Below are positions 40,695-50,356 of a stretch of DNA of 64,000 bases, piece by piece. Below the pieces are notes generated by a model, which was not told the origin of the DNA, did not search any database, and saw only the letters and a list, made by a program, of their open reading frames with translations. This DNA is from Bacteroidales bacterium (GTDB lineage Bacteria; Bacteroidota; Bacteroidia; Bacteroidales; UBA12077), in assembly GCA_028282785.1 (NCBI GenBank), contig JANQHE010000018.1, forward strand, positions 1 through 64,000. Reading direction: 5' to 3'. The position numbers were made by a program, and so were the translations under genes. The first letter of the stretch is position 1; every line of letters begins with the position of its first letter.

Positions 40695-41648
40695 ATGATG
40701 AAGATGCTATCAAAAATGAAATATAAAAAGCACTGGCTGTTAATCAGCTTGTTAGTTTTTATTGGATTGAAACAATCAAACGCACAACAGGAACCTTTAT
40801 ACACTCAATATATGTTTAATACTGTTTCGGTAAATCCGGCATATGCAGGTACTCGAAATGCCATGAACGTGTTATTATTGTCACGTATTCAATGGGTAGG
40901 TATTGAAGGAGCCCCGAGGTCGTACAATTTTACAATGCACACACCATTAAATAATTATAAGATGGGAGTAGGTTTTTCCGTTTTGGCAGATAACCATGGG
41001 CCTGTAAATAATTACTATTTAAATTTTAACTATGCTTACCGTGTAAATATTACCGATAAAATGATCCTTTCGATGGGATTAAAAGGTGGTATTTATAATT
41101 ACTATGTTGGTTTAAATACTTTAGATGTAGGAGAAACAGATGATGCGTTTACGGGGGAATTAGAGAAAAAGTATCAACCAAATGCAGGCTTGGGTTTTTA
41201 TTTGTATAGTGACCGGTTTTATGCGGGTGTTGCAGTGCCCAAAATGTTCCAAACTGACTTGGGAGAAAGTACAGCAGCAACTACGAATATTGGAGAATTA
41301 AAACGCCACTATTTTTTAATGGCTGGCTATATTATGGATGTGAATAGTGATATAAAATTTAAACCTTCGTTTATTTATAAAATGGTAGAAGGAGCTCCTC
41401 CATCAACAGATTTAACAGCACAATTTCTTTATAAAGAAGTTTACTGGCTGGGAGCAACATATCGTATTGGTGATGCCATCGCTTTTTTAGCGAATGTTCA
41501 AGTAAACAATCAACTCATGGTTGGATATTCATACGATTTTTCGGTATCAAATTTAAGTACGTTTAACAATGGTAGCCACGAGATAATTATAAGCTACGAT
41601 TTTGACGGTTTCTTAAAAAACAAAGTAAAATCACCAAGATACTTTTAA
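40695..41648 (+). CDS. Type IX secretion system membrane protein, PorP/SprF family
   Basis: QQEPLYTQYMFNTVSVNPAYAGTRNAMNVLLLSRIQWVGIEGAPRSYNFTMHTPL is the classic PorP/SprF N-terminus. Confidence 0.96.
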   Translation: MMKMLSKMKYKKHWLLISLLVFIGLKQSNAQQEPLYTQYMFNTVSVNPAYAGTRNAMNVLLLSRIQWVGIEGAPRSYNFTMHTPLNNYKMGVGFSVLADNHGPVNNYYLNFNYAYRVNITDKMILSMGLKGGIYNYYVGLNTLDVGETDDAFTGELEKKYQPNAGLGFYLYSDRFYAGVAVPKMFQTDLGESTAATTNIGELKRHYFLMAGYIMDVNSDIKFKPSFIYKMVEGAPPSTDLTAQFLYKEVYWLGATYRIGDAIAFLANVQVNNQLMVGYSYDFSVSNLSTFNNGSHEIIISYDFDGFLKNKVKSPRYF

Positions 41649-41676
41649 AACTAAACCGGTAAAAACAACAAAAGCA

Positions 41677-43878
41677 ATGATTAAAATAAGACCTATCATA
41701 TTATTAGTAATTGTAAACCTGATTTTTTTGGTAAGTGAATTACAAGCAAAGGTTTATAAAAACGCATTGGATAGCTTGGTTACAGTATATCAAATAAATC
41801 AGGCACAAAAAGCATTTGATAACCTGGCATATGCTAAATCTGTTAGGAAATTTGAACCTCTTTATGAAAAGGGTTATTTACCTGATTCAGTGAAAGGTAC
41901 TTTAGGTAGGGCATATTTAAATGTTAGCAAGACAGAAGAAGCGGAAAATGTTTTTGCTTCTATAAACAACCTATGGGGAGATGATCTGTTTTTTTATGCT
42001 CAAGCACTTAAATACAATGGGAAATATGCGGAAGCTGACAGAATGATGGCTCGTTACCTGGAAAGTAACAAAGAAGATTCTCGCGCAGTTAAACAGAACA
42101 ATGCATTGCCAAAAATTGAAAAGATTTTATCCGAAGAAAGATATGAAATAAAGGAAGTAGATTTTAATTCCGAACAATCAGATTTTGGAGCATTTATTAT
42201 CAATAATGATTTGGTTTTTGCTTCGGCCAGAGAAATAGATTATATAATTCGTAGGAAATATGCCTGGAAAGAAACTCCATACCTTAATTTATTCAAGGTA
42301 AAACTGAAAGATGATGGTTATTCTAAAGTGGATATTTATTCAACTGATTTAAAATCTATTTATCATGATGGGCCAATTCATTACAATGCAGATGCTAATG
42401 AATTATTCCTAACTCGTAATAATGTAAATGGTATTTTACCTAAACATGAGGAAGATGGTATTAATCATTTAAAATTGATGATATCATATAAGAAAGAAGA
42501 TGGTTCTTGGGGAAAACCAGAAGATTTACCATTCAATAGTGATAAATTCTCAACCGGGCATGCTTGTATTTCAAAGGATGGAAAAATACTTTATTTTGCT
42601 TCAGACCGCCCGGGAGGAAAAGGAGGATCAGATATTTGGTATGTTAAGAGATTGGTTGAAGGTTGGTCAGAGCCAATGAATATGGGCAGTGAAATTAACA
42701 CCGAAGGTGATGAAATGTTTCCTTTTTTTGATTTAGAGGATAGATTGTACTTTTCATCAGATGGACATCTTGGTTTAGGAGGATTAGATTTATTTATTGC
42801 CATAAAAAGTAATGGAAGTTACAAAGTAAAAAACATGGGTTATCCTATTAATAGCCAAAAAGATGATTTCAGCCTTTATTTATCATCCGATGGTATAAAT
42901 GGATATTTTGCATCAAATCGTGAAGGAGGAAAAGGAGATGATGACATATATAGATTTAAGATTTTAAAAGGAGTTAACTTTAAGAAACAGATAACTTCTA
43001 AGTTGATAAATAAATATACAGGCAATATCCTAAAAAATAAACCAGTAAGAATTCTCGATAAAAAAGGAAATCTGCTGGCAGAATTAGTTACTAATCAAAA
43101 TGGTTTGATATCAACAGAAGTTGAGGAAAATGTAAATGAAATATCTTTTTCGGTTAATGATGAAGAATATTTTCCTTACGAAGAATCGGTAGAATTGAAA
43201 TCAAATACCACTGAACATGAAATTGCACTAACACCAAGGCCGTTTTATGGTATCTATGGTAATGTGTTTTTATTACCGGATATGACTCCAATCCCGGAGG
43301 TGACTTTAAGTATTGAACCAAATGGAGGTGAAAAAACAGAAATAACTTCGGATCAGGAAGGTAATTTTAAAGTGAAATTAGAGCCTAATACCAATTATGA
43401 CTTAGTATTTAAAAAACAATTATTCTTTACCAAACGTGTTTCTTATTCAACGGTGGGTCGTGATACAGGTTATGTAAACCTGAATGAATTTATGGAACTC
43501 GAAATGGAAGAAGCTGAAGTTGGTAAAAGTATCGAAATCCAAATTTTATATGATTTAGGTAAATGGGATATCCGCACAGATGCAGCAAAAGAATTAGATG
43601 ATATGATTCAATTTTTGTATGATAATCCAACCATAAAAATAGAACTAGGATCACATACCGATGCAAGAGGTTCAGCTAGCTCTAATCAAGTTCTTTCTCA
43701 AAGGCGTGCAGAATCAGCTGTTAAGTACATGGTTGAAAGAGGTATTAATGCTGATAGAATTATAGCTAAAGGTTATGGTGAGACCAGGTTGAAAAATCGT
43801 TGTGCGGATGGTGTACGTTGTTCAGAAGAAGAACATCAGGCTAATCGTCGGTCGGAGGTAACTATTGTTGCGAGATAG
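41677..43878 (+). CDS. OmpA family protein with PD40/WD40-like propeller
   Basis: LYFASDRPGGKGGSDIWYVKR and YFASNREGGKGDDDIYRF propeller motifs; OmpA C-terminus IELGSHTDARGSASSNQVLSQRRAESAVKYMVERGI. Confidence 0.95.
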   Translation: MIKIRPIILLVIVNLIFLVSELQAKVYKNALDSLVTVYQINQAQKAFDNLAYAKSVRKFEPLYEKGYLPDSVKGTLGRAYLNVSKTEEAENVFASINNLWGDDLFFYAQALKYNGKYAEADRMMARYLESNKEDSRAVKQNNALPKIEKILSEERYEIKEVDFNSEQSDFGAFIINNDLVFASAREIDYIIRRKYAWKETPYLNLFKVKLKDDGYSKVDIYSTDLKSIYHDGPIHYNADANELFLTRNNVNGILPKHEEDGINHLKLMISYKKEDGSWGKPEDLPFNSDKFSTGHACISKDGKILYFASDRPGGKGGSDIWYVKRLVEGWSEPMNMGSEINTEGDEMFPFFDLEDRLYFSSDGHLGLGGLDLFIAIKSNGSYKVKNMGYPINSQKDDFSLYLSSDGINGYFASNREGGKGDDDIYRFKILKGVNFKKQITSKLINKYTGNILKNKPVRILDKKGNLLAELVTNQNGLISTEVEENVNEISFSVNDEEYFPYEESVELKSNTTEHEIALTPRPFYGIYGNVFLLPDMTPIPEVTLSIEPNGGEKTEITSDQEGNFKVKLEPNTNYDLVFKKQLFFTKRVSYSTVGRDTGYVNLNEFMELEMEEAEVGKSIEIQILYDLGKWDIRTDAAKELDDMIQFLYDNPTIKIELGSHTDARGSASSNQVLSQRRAESAVKYMVERGINADRIIAKGYGETRLKNRCADGVRCSEEEHQANRRSEVTIVAR

Positions 43879-43900
43879 ACATATTTAATCTTGATAATTG

Positions 43901-43927
43901 AGCCTTCTGTTTTGGAAGGCTTTTTTA
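43901..43927 (+). terminator. Rho-independent terminator after the adhesin-PorP-OmpA module
   Basis: AGCCTTC TGTTTTG GAAGGCT stem-loop followed by a T tract. Confidence 0.88.
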
Positions 43928-43991
43928 TTGACTATTGATGAACAAATGAATCTGGAACTTGTCTAATTATTAAGTAAAATAAATAGACAAA

Positions 43992-44585
43992 ATGAATCAA
44001 TTAATTATTATAGCCCACCCTAAAAAGGATAGTTTTAGTCATAAAATAAAGATTTCCCTGGAGAAGGAGTTTATAAATCAAAGATACTCGTTTAAAATTC
44101 GTGATTTATATGAAATCGGTTTTAAGCCGGTTCTTACAGAGGAAGAATTAAAACTAAACAAGGAAGGAAAGAATTTTCCTGATATAGTTGTTGAACAAAG
44201 TTATATTGAATGGGCAGATGAGTTAACTTTTATATACCCTCTTTGGTGGAATGCTTTTCCTGCAATCCTAAAAGGCTATATTGACCGTGTATTTACTAAT
44301 GGATTCGCCTTTAAAATTAATGGAAATGGACCTGAAGGATTGTTGAAGAATAAAAAGGTGCGATTAATAACCACTGCTGGAATGAAAGAAAAAACATTAA
44401 CTGAATCCAGGATTTTTGAGGGCTTAAAAATAACACAAGAACATGGGGTATTTGAATTTTGTGGTATGGATGTGTTGGATCATTTATATGTTACCGAAGT
44501 AACTTCAATTAATAAGGAACAGAAAGAAATTGAATTGAATAATCTACTCACGAAAATTTTTTCAAACAAAAAGGAAAAAGTTTAA
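43992..44585 (+). CDS. NAD(P)H dehydrogenase (quinone)/flavodoxin-like oxidoreductase
   Basis: IIAHPKKDSFSHKIK, YPLWWNAFPAILKGYIDRVFTNGFAF. Confidence 0.92.
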   Translation: MNQLIIIAHPKKDSFSHKIKISLEKEFINQRYSFKIRDLYEIGFKPVLTEEELKLNKEGKNFPDIVVEQSYIEWADELTFIYPLWWNAFPAILKGYIDRVFTNGFAFKINGNGPEGLLKNKKVRLITTAGMKEKTLTESRIFEGLKITQEHGVFEFCGMDVLDHLYVTEVTSINKEQKEIELNNLLTKIFSNKKEKV

Positions 44586-46204
44586 AAACCAAAGTTTGCA
44601 CCGAAAGAAATAGTGTTTTGTTTCCCGTGGAACACAGGTGCCGTATATTTACCCATATCCCCCGAAATATTACTATTTAGGTAATTTAAAAAAATATAAC
44701 CGTCATTAATAATTTGGTAACTGGCACGAAAGGCAAAAGTCTTATTTTCCCATTCAACAGAATCCATAAATGGATTTCCTAAACGTGAACCCCCTAAGTC
44801 ATCATAATCTTTTCCTTTTTGGGCATGCAAATATGAAAGCTTTAAAGAAAGAGTTCTAAAAGGTTTAAACAAAACAGCTACGTAAATCTCTTGTGAGTTA
44901 TCCATCAAATAATGTCCTAAATTATAACCATTACTTTCAAAGGTAGTTGTAGGAATATTATGTTTATAAGTTAAAGGCATTGATTTAGTATATTCAGCTG
45001 TTATGGAGGTATTGGGAATTAAATCTGAAATTCGTACACTAGTCTTTATACTCCAGAAATTCCAAACGGTATCTTCAAAGAATCGACTGGTTGAAAGTTC
45101 ATCGATAAATAAAGTAGTCGATAAATGTACCTTTTTAATATTTCGTGAACTGATATCAAAAAACATTTGTGAATTTTGTCCAACATTTCTTCCAGAATTA
45201 TCCGTTGCATTATATGTATGGTCAACTGATTTATAGAACATTACGGGAATTAAATATTGTAGTTGTGGTCCATCAGCACTGTATATAATGGAATTGCCTG
45301 CAGAAATATAAAAGTTTTTAAAGGGCTTAAAAGTAAAAAGGTTTGCTGCCAAGTATTTGTCGAACATTTGATCTCGTTGATCAGTTCCATAAGCATTGGT
45401 AAATACCATTGTTGAGGCACTATCTATAACCTCAGAAACTAACCAACCGTGCACCCAATTAAACTCGAACCAATGAACCGGCTTAAGATTAAGTTTAATA
45501 TGCGCAAAAGAGGGTGTTCTACCGGAAAATATATTGGCTCCATTGTAATTGTTTCCCCATTCAAAATGATCTTTAATAACACCAAAACTTCCCCAATTCC
45601 AAGAATAAGTTAGCCCTCCGCGCATTTCACTAAAATCCCCACCACCATCATTATTTTTATAATTGGCACCTACACGTTGTGTGAGGTAATCTTCTCTAAC
45701 TAAAATTTCACTTTCGTGATTGTCGCGCAAGCTAGCATAAAATCCCCAGTGATCACCAACATAGGAGTAAGCTTCAGCTCCGTTCCAACGATGATAAAAA
45801 CTTCCACTATCATTCATAAAATACTGTGCACCTAAAATGACATTCACAGAAAAAGTAAATAAGGAATCTTTAAAATATAGAACATCAAATCGTTTATCAA
45901 ATGTTTTGTTTTTTCTTGTATAAACTGGTTGAAGTTCTTTATTAAAGTCTTTTAAATAAAAAATTAATTCTTCTTGTTGGCGTTTGTTCAAAACGTATTC
46001 ACTTTCTTGTATCTCTAACAATTTGTTTGCTATAAATACTCTGGAATATGGTTTTAATGAGGTATTAAGCTCAATAACACGGAGGTTGGCAAACTCATCC
46101 AAAAATTCATAAACCGAATGGTTTGAGGTATGATAATAAACCTCTTGAGCACTAATAATGCTATAACTAATAATAAAAGTAAGAATAAAACAATATTTTT
46201 TCAT
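44582..46204 (-). CDS. Capsule assembly Wzi family-like outer membrane protein
   Basis: Signal peptide; beta-barrel-like alternation; FGVIKDHFEWGNNYNGANIFSGRTPSFAHIKLNLKPVHWFEFNWVHGWLVS; located at the start of a polysaccharide locus. Confidence 0.75.
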   Translation of the reverse strand: MKKYCFILTFIISYSIISAQEVYYHTSNHSVYEFLDEFANLRVIELNTSLKPYSRVFIANKLLEIQESEYVLNKRQQEELIFYLKDFNKELQPVYTRKNKTFDKRFDVLYFKDSLFTFSVNVILGAQYFMNDSGSFYHRWNGAEAYSYVGDHWGFYASLRDNHESEILVREDYLTQRVGANYKNNDGGGDFSEMRGGLTYSWNWGSFGVIKDHFEWGNNYNGANIFSGRTPSFAHIKLNLKPVHWFEFNWVHGWLVSEVIDSASTMVFTNAYGTDQRDQMFDKYLAANLFTFKPFKNFYISAGNSIIYSADGPQLQYLIPVMFYKSVDHTYNATDNSGRNVGQNSQMFFDISSRNIKKVHLSTTLFIDELSTSRFFEDTVWNFWSIKTSVRISDLIPNTSITAEYTKSMPLTYKHNIPTTTFESNGYNLGHYLMDNSQEIYVAVLFKPFRTLSLKLSYLHAQKGKDYDDLGGSRLGNPFMDSVEWENKTFAFRASYQIINDGYIFLNYLNSNISGDMGKYTAPVFHGKQNTISFGANFGF

Positions 46205-46215
46205 TATAATATCTG

Positions 46216-47754
46216 TTAACTACTCCGGGCCTTTTTGAATATAATATTCCAAATAGCCTTCCAAAAATATCTCCAGTCAGTTAGGAATGGACGTTTTAGA
46301 TAAGAATCCAAGTATTTCATTTCTGAAGCTTGAATCTCATCTAATGTTTTTGGTAAATCAACATAAAAGGGAGGAATAAGTCCTGGTTTAGTTTTGGTTC
46401 TTTTTTCTTGCAATTCTTTACTGTACAAACTAAAATAATGCTTACTTAGTGGACGAACTCCCACAATTTTTAAATCGCCTCGCAGCAAATTTATTAACAT
46501 TGGTAATTCATCGATCCAAAATTTTCTAAAAATTTTACCTGCAGTTGTAATTCTAAAATCATCTTTAAATTTTCCTCCTTCCTGCAATTTAGACTTATCG
46601 TAAATATACTCTTGTAAATATTCTGCATAGGGATGCATCGTTCGCAATTTGTAAACGTTAATAATTTTCCCATTTTTACCAACACGGTGCAGTTTTACAA
46701 ATGGCCCGTAAGTAGGCTCCATATCATAAAATGGTTCACGAGTTTTTCTAGCTATATAATATAACCAACCACGTATTTCTCGTTTGGTCACAACTCTAAA
46801 ACCACAAGAATACAAACGCCCGAAGGTTTCAGCTTTAGATATTACGCGATTTTCTCCTCGGGTAAGAAAAAAATATAAACGTTTTGTCAAATTAAATTTT
46901 GGGAGTACTCTTTTTATAATATAATCGAAAAAATAATATATTCGATTCAAAACCAAAGGGTATTTTTTTAATATTCTTTTTTTGCGTTGATCTTTAGTTT
47001 CTACACACCCAATAAAAAAGCCCCCATCAACCAGTTTCCTGTTTACAGACTCAAAGAATTTATTGATAAATCGAATGTCATTTATCCTCTTAAGATTAAC
47101 AATTTTAAGATAAAATTTTTCCGGTAACTTATCTACATTAAATCGAGTTGTTGTTGAAAGTAGTGAGTAGTTTGGAATATTAAGATCAATATTTTCGGAT
47201 AAAAAGTTGAAAACATCGATATTTGATTCTTCAATAATTGTTTCTTTAATATTCTCAGGAACGGGATCGAGAGTATATTCAATTGGATAAATCTCCGTTT
47301 CGGGTATAACATTTAAATGTCCAACAATTTTTTGATACTTTTCAAATACTGCTGATGTATCTGTACTCTTTTTTGCTTGTTTAACAAAATACTCGTTAAT
47401 TGCGAAAATTATTTCAAATAAGGTGGTAAATCCAATTGTACCAAAAACCACCAGACGGGAATATTCAAGAGTACGCAGCATATACATCAGAATAGCAATG
47501 ATACCAGCAATTAATAGATTAACTAAAACCTGATATAAAACAGAATTGGAAAGGCTTGTTCTTTTTGGTGCTGTATATTTTTGAGATATTATTGAAATAA
47601 ATAACCAGATTGAGATAAAAACAATAAATCCGATTGCATACTTAGTAAAGTATGGTTCGGCCTCACCAGGTTTAATCCATAAAATTAATGAAAAAGCTGC
47701 CAGGATGGCGAGTATATCAAATAAAAGGTGAATAAACAGAGAGCGTTTTGTCAT
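46216..47754 (-). CDS. Atypical exopolysaccharide sugar transferase (WcaJ/bacterial sugar transferase-like)
   Basis: N-terminal TM helices; C-terminal KLHRVGKNGKIINVYKLRTMHPYAEYL, FRKFWIDELPMLINLLRGDLKIVGVRPLSKHYF. Confidence 0.85.
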   Translation of the reverse strand: MTKRSLFIHLLFDILAILAAFSLILWIKPGEAEPYFTKYAIGFIVFISIWLFISIISQKYTAPKRTSLSNSVLYQVLVNLLIAGIIAILMYMLRTLEYSRLVVFGTIGFTTLFEIIFAINEYFVKQAKKSTDTSAVFEKYQKIVGHLNVIPETEIYPIEYTLDPVPENIKETIIEESNIDVFNFLSENIDLNIPNYSLLSTTTRFNVDKLPEKFYLKIVNLKRINDIRFINKFFESVNRKLVDGGFFIGCVETKDQRKKRILKKYPLVLNRIYYFFDYIIKRVLPKFNLTKRLYFFLTRGENRVISKAETFGRLYSCGFRVVTKREIRGWLYYIARKTREPFYDMEPTYGPFVKLHRVGKNGKIINVYKLRTMHPYAEYLQEYIYDKSKLQEGGKFKDDFRITTAGKIFRKFWIDELPMLINLLRGDLKIVGVRPLSKHYFSLYSKELQEKRTKTKPGLIPPFYVDLPKTLDEIQASEMKYLDSYLKRPFLTDWRYFWKAIWNIIFKKARSS

Positions 47755-47906
47755 TGAATTATTAAATTAATAAAATTATTTATTTCAAACAAGTATGACA
47801 TTAATAGCTCAGTAAAGTTAGGTTTTTCAGAGAAGAAGGAAAAAAATAATAACGTTAAATATAAACAGAAAGGATAACTGAAAAAGCATTAAATGTTGAA
47901 GTAATA

Positions 47907-48734
47907 TTAATTTCTTAGTTTGTTTAAGAAGTACTTTACCATATTTTTTGTATTCTGCCAAATTAGTTCTTGTATCCAAGGTAATGGCTTATCGGTCCAA
48001 CGTTGAGGATGAAAGGTAAACATTATTTGATTAGGTAATTTTCCTTTTTCAGCTGCGGAAATAATATCGTGGGTTTTCTTAAAACCATGAAAGTATCCTG
48101 TGTTTTCACCTCTTTTTATGACAGGGGATGACAGCACGTTTGATTTATATACTTTGTCTCTTATACTTACCTTTTCACCATTCCACTTACGACCAGTGTC
48201 TGTTAAGTATAGTACCCTCGAAAAATTAATATCGAAGTAAGGTTCTCCAATAATTCCAAAATCTTTATAATTATAATATTTCCATAAAAGTTTGTTATCA
48301 TATTTTGAAAGCGGACTACCATGCATACAGATAGTATTAACCGGGAAGAACTTTCTCAGTTCTTGGAGGTGTTTATCAAATAGTTTTATCGCATGGTTTA
48401 TAATGTCCCTTTCAGTTAATTTTGAACTTTTGTTCACAAGGTCAACATCCTCATAATGATAACCAATTTCATGGCCTAATTTTACTATTTTTTCAATAAT
48501 CTTAGGGTTAAAACTTTCTGAAACGATTCTGAAATAATAACTTCCCTTTATTCCTAACTCATGTTGTATTTGCGCAAAACGAAAAGAATTTTCAGGGAGT
48601 TTATCTACATCGTGACGCAATATTATTGTTTTTTTAGCAGGGCATTTAAGGAATTCTTGAAAAGTTTGGAAAGAATAGTTTTGATTTCTAAGTTTTAATA
48701 TTAGAGTTTTATATGTTTTAAGGGTAAAGTCCAT
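47907..48734 (-). CDS. Polysaccharide deacetylase-like protein
   Basis: TIILRHDVDKLPENSFRFAQIQHELGIKGSYYFR and KLGHEIGYHYEDVDL, NodB-like metal-site motifs. Confidence 0.8.
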   Translation of the reverse strand: MDFTLKTYKTLILKLRNQNYSFQTFQEFLKCPAKKTIILRHDVDKLPENSFRFAQIQHELGIKGSYYFRIVSESFNPKIIEKIVKLGHEIGYHYEDVDLVNKSSKLTERDIINHAIKLFDKHLQELRKFFPVNTICMHGSPLSKYDNKLLWKYYNYKDFGIIGEPYFDINFSRVLYLTDTGRKWNGEKVSIRDKVYKSNVLSSPVIKRGENTGYFHGFKKTHDIISAAEKGKLPNQIMFTFHPQRWTDKPLPWIQELIWQNTKNMVKYFLNKLRN

Positions 48735-48769
48735 TTATTTAGTACAAAAATAAATTATCCCATTCTCAC

Positions 48770-49240
48770 TTAAGCCATATTTCCTTTTTTCTTTTGAACC
48801 CTGTACAATTCATGCATGGCCTTCCAATCATCAGTGATATGTTCTAATACATGGCTTGATAAAATTATATCATAACTTTCATCCTGAAAAGGAATATTTG
48901 TCATGTCAATTTTTTCATTGCTCTAGCTGATTTCAAATCTGCACTTAGATAGTTTGAAATTTTCAATTTTCTAAATTTCTTATAGAAACAATGTTCGGGA
49001 GCAAAATATAGAACATTAAATTTTTGGTTCGTGAAATTTGTTTCATTACGTTAGAAATAAGAAAAACAGCCTATGCCTAACCCCTGCTCCACAACGAGGG
49101 CAATCTCCTGTGTCAGATTTATAAAACGATTTAAAATTATTATCGCAAACGGGGCAGGTTACATTTGAACCGTAATATCTTAAGGACCTTACAAAATAAA
49201 TAAGGTTGATTATTATATCTCTTGCAAGTCCAGGTGTTAT
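48770..49240 (-). pseudogene. Degraded zinc-ribbon SAM-dependent methyltransferase
   Basis: Minus-strand fragments in shifting frames: RYYGSNVTCPVCDNNFKSFYKSDTGDCPRCGAGVRHRLFFLFLT*, NVLYFAPEHCFYKKFRKLKISNYLSADLKSARAMKKLT*, IDMTNIPFQDESYDIILSSHVLEHITDDWKAMHELYRV; stops at 49046-49048 and 48901-48903; no C-terminus. Confidence 0.88.
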
Positions 49241-49276
49241 ATAACTTTATTTTATACTAAACTTTAGAATTCATAA

Positions 49277-50356
49277 TTATTTAAAATTGTATTGATAATC
49301 AGGTTTTTTTTTCATTACCTGATAACTTTTTGGCCAACTCTGAATAAACCAAACAAGAAAACTTGAAACGTCTATTTTTTTACTTAATAACTCCTTCTGT
49401 TTATTTTTCCACACTTGATTATTTTCATTTTTAATTATTTGAATAGCTTTTTCAATTGCTCTTTTTTGATCATCTTCTGATTCCGAAAAATTGTGGACAA
49501 TTCCATATAGATCTTCCATTTCTTTTGTATAATAACGCCCTGTATTATCTAGATAAATTCCCGGAATGCCTAATACTGCACCTTCCGCTACCATAGTGGC
49601 ACTTTCTCCTACTACTAAAGAAGAAAAAGCAATAGCGTGGTGCATAGTTTCCGGAGATAAAGGATAGCGGTACTTTTCTAATTCGTTGGGAAGTTCTTTT
49701 TCAGAAGAAATAAATACTTTAAGGTAGTTGGAAAGTTTTTTTACCAACAGGGTTTTGTTTTCCAAAGATATTCCTTGATGATTCATATCGTGACTGGCCT
49801 GCCAGCTAACAAAGCGGACAATACAATATTTTTCTTCTGATTTTAAACCTAAATCCTTTATAATTGATTGACAGGGCTTAAATTGATTGGGGTGTAAATA
49901 AGCTAATTCATGATATCCACTATATTTGATGTTGTTTTTCCCCATATAAGGGTGAGCATAGTTTGCAGTTAAAATTGCTTTAGTAAAAGGTTTATATAAT
50001 CTAACTTGTTCAAAATTAAAAGTATCTTCTAACGAGATATGTGGTTTTCTTAAAAGAAAAGCTGCATGAGCAGCATACATCGAACCATGACTTAGAAATA
50101 TATCTGCCTTGAATTTTAAACCAACAATAAACTCTTTAAACCCAAATTCAAATATTCCCCAAATTTTTCCAATAATTGAATTATATTTTTTCCCAAAAGA
50201 TTTATATGGTAAATTGTAATGGTTTAATAAATTTATCTCAAACTCTTTATTTCGACAAGTAAAAAGAACTTCATTCCCTTTTTTTTGCATTTCTAATGCA
50301 AAATATTTAAATAAATGTACATGGGCTGGATGCCCACTATCGATAAGAATTTTCAT
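49277..50356 (-). CDS. DUF354-type glycosyltransferase-like protein
   Basis: MKILIDSGHPAHVHLFKYFALEMQKKGNEVLFTCRNKE, VGESATMVAEGAVLGIPGIYLDNTGRYYT. Confidence 0.85.
   Translation of the reverse strand: MKILIDSGHPAHVHLFKYFALEMQKKGNEVLFTCRNKEFEINLLNHYNLPYKSFGKKYNSIIGKIWGIFEFGFKEFIVGLKFKADIFLSHGSMYAAHAAFLLRKPHISLEDTFNFEQVRLYKPFTKAILTANYAHPYMGKNNIKYSGYHELAYLHPNQFKPCQSIIKDLGLKSEEKYCIVRFVSWQASHDMNHQGISLENKTLLVKKLSNYLKVFISSEKELPNELEKYRYPLSPETMHHAIAFSSLVVGESATMVAEGAVLGIPGIYLDNTGRYYTKEMEDLYGIVHNFSESEDDQKRAIEKAIQIIKNENNQVWKNKQKELLSKKIDVSSFLVWFIQSWPKSYQVMKKKPDYQYNFK

Noticed and set aside
48735-49276. Transposon or IS remnant as the cause of the non-coding gap
   Set aside because: Fragments translate to a methyltransferase, with no transposase motifs or terminal inverted repeats.
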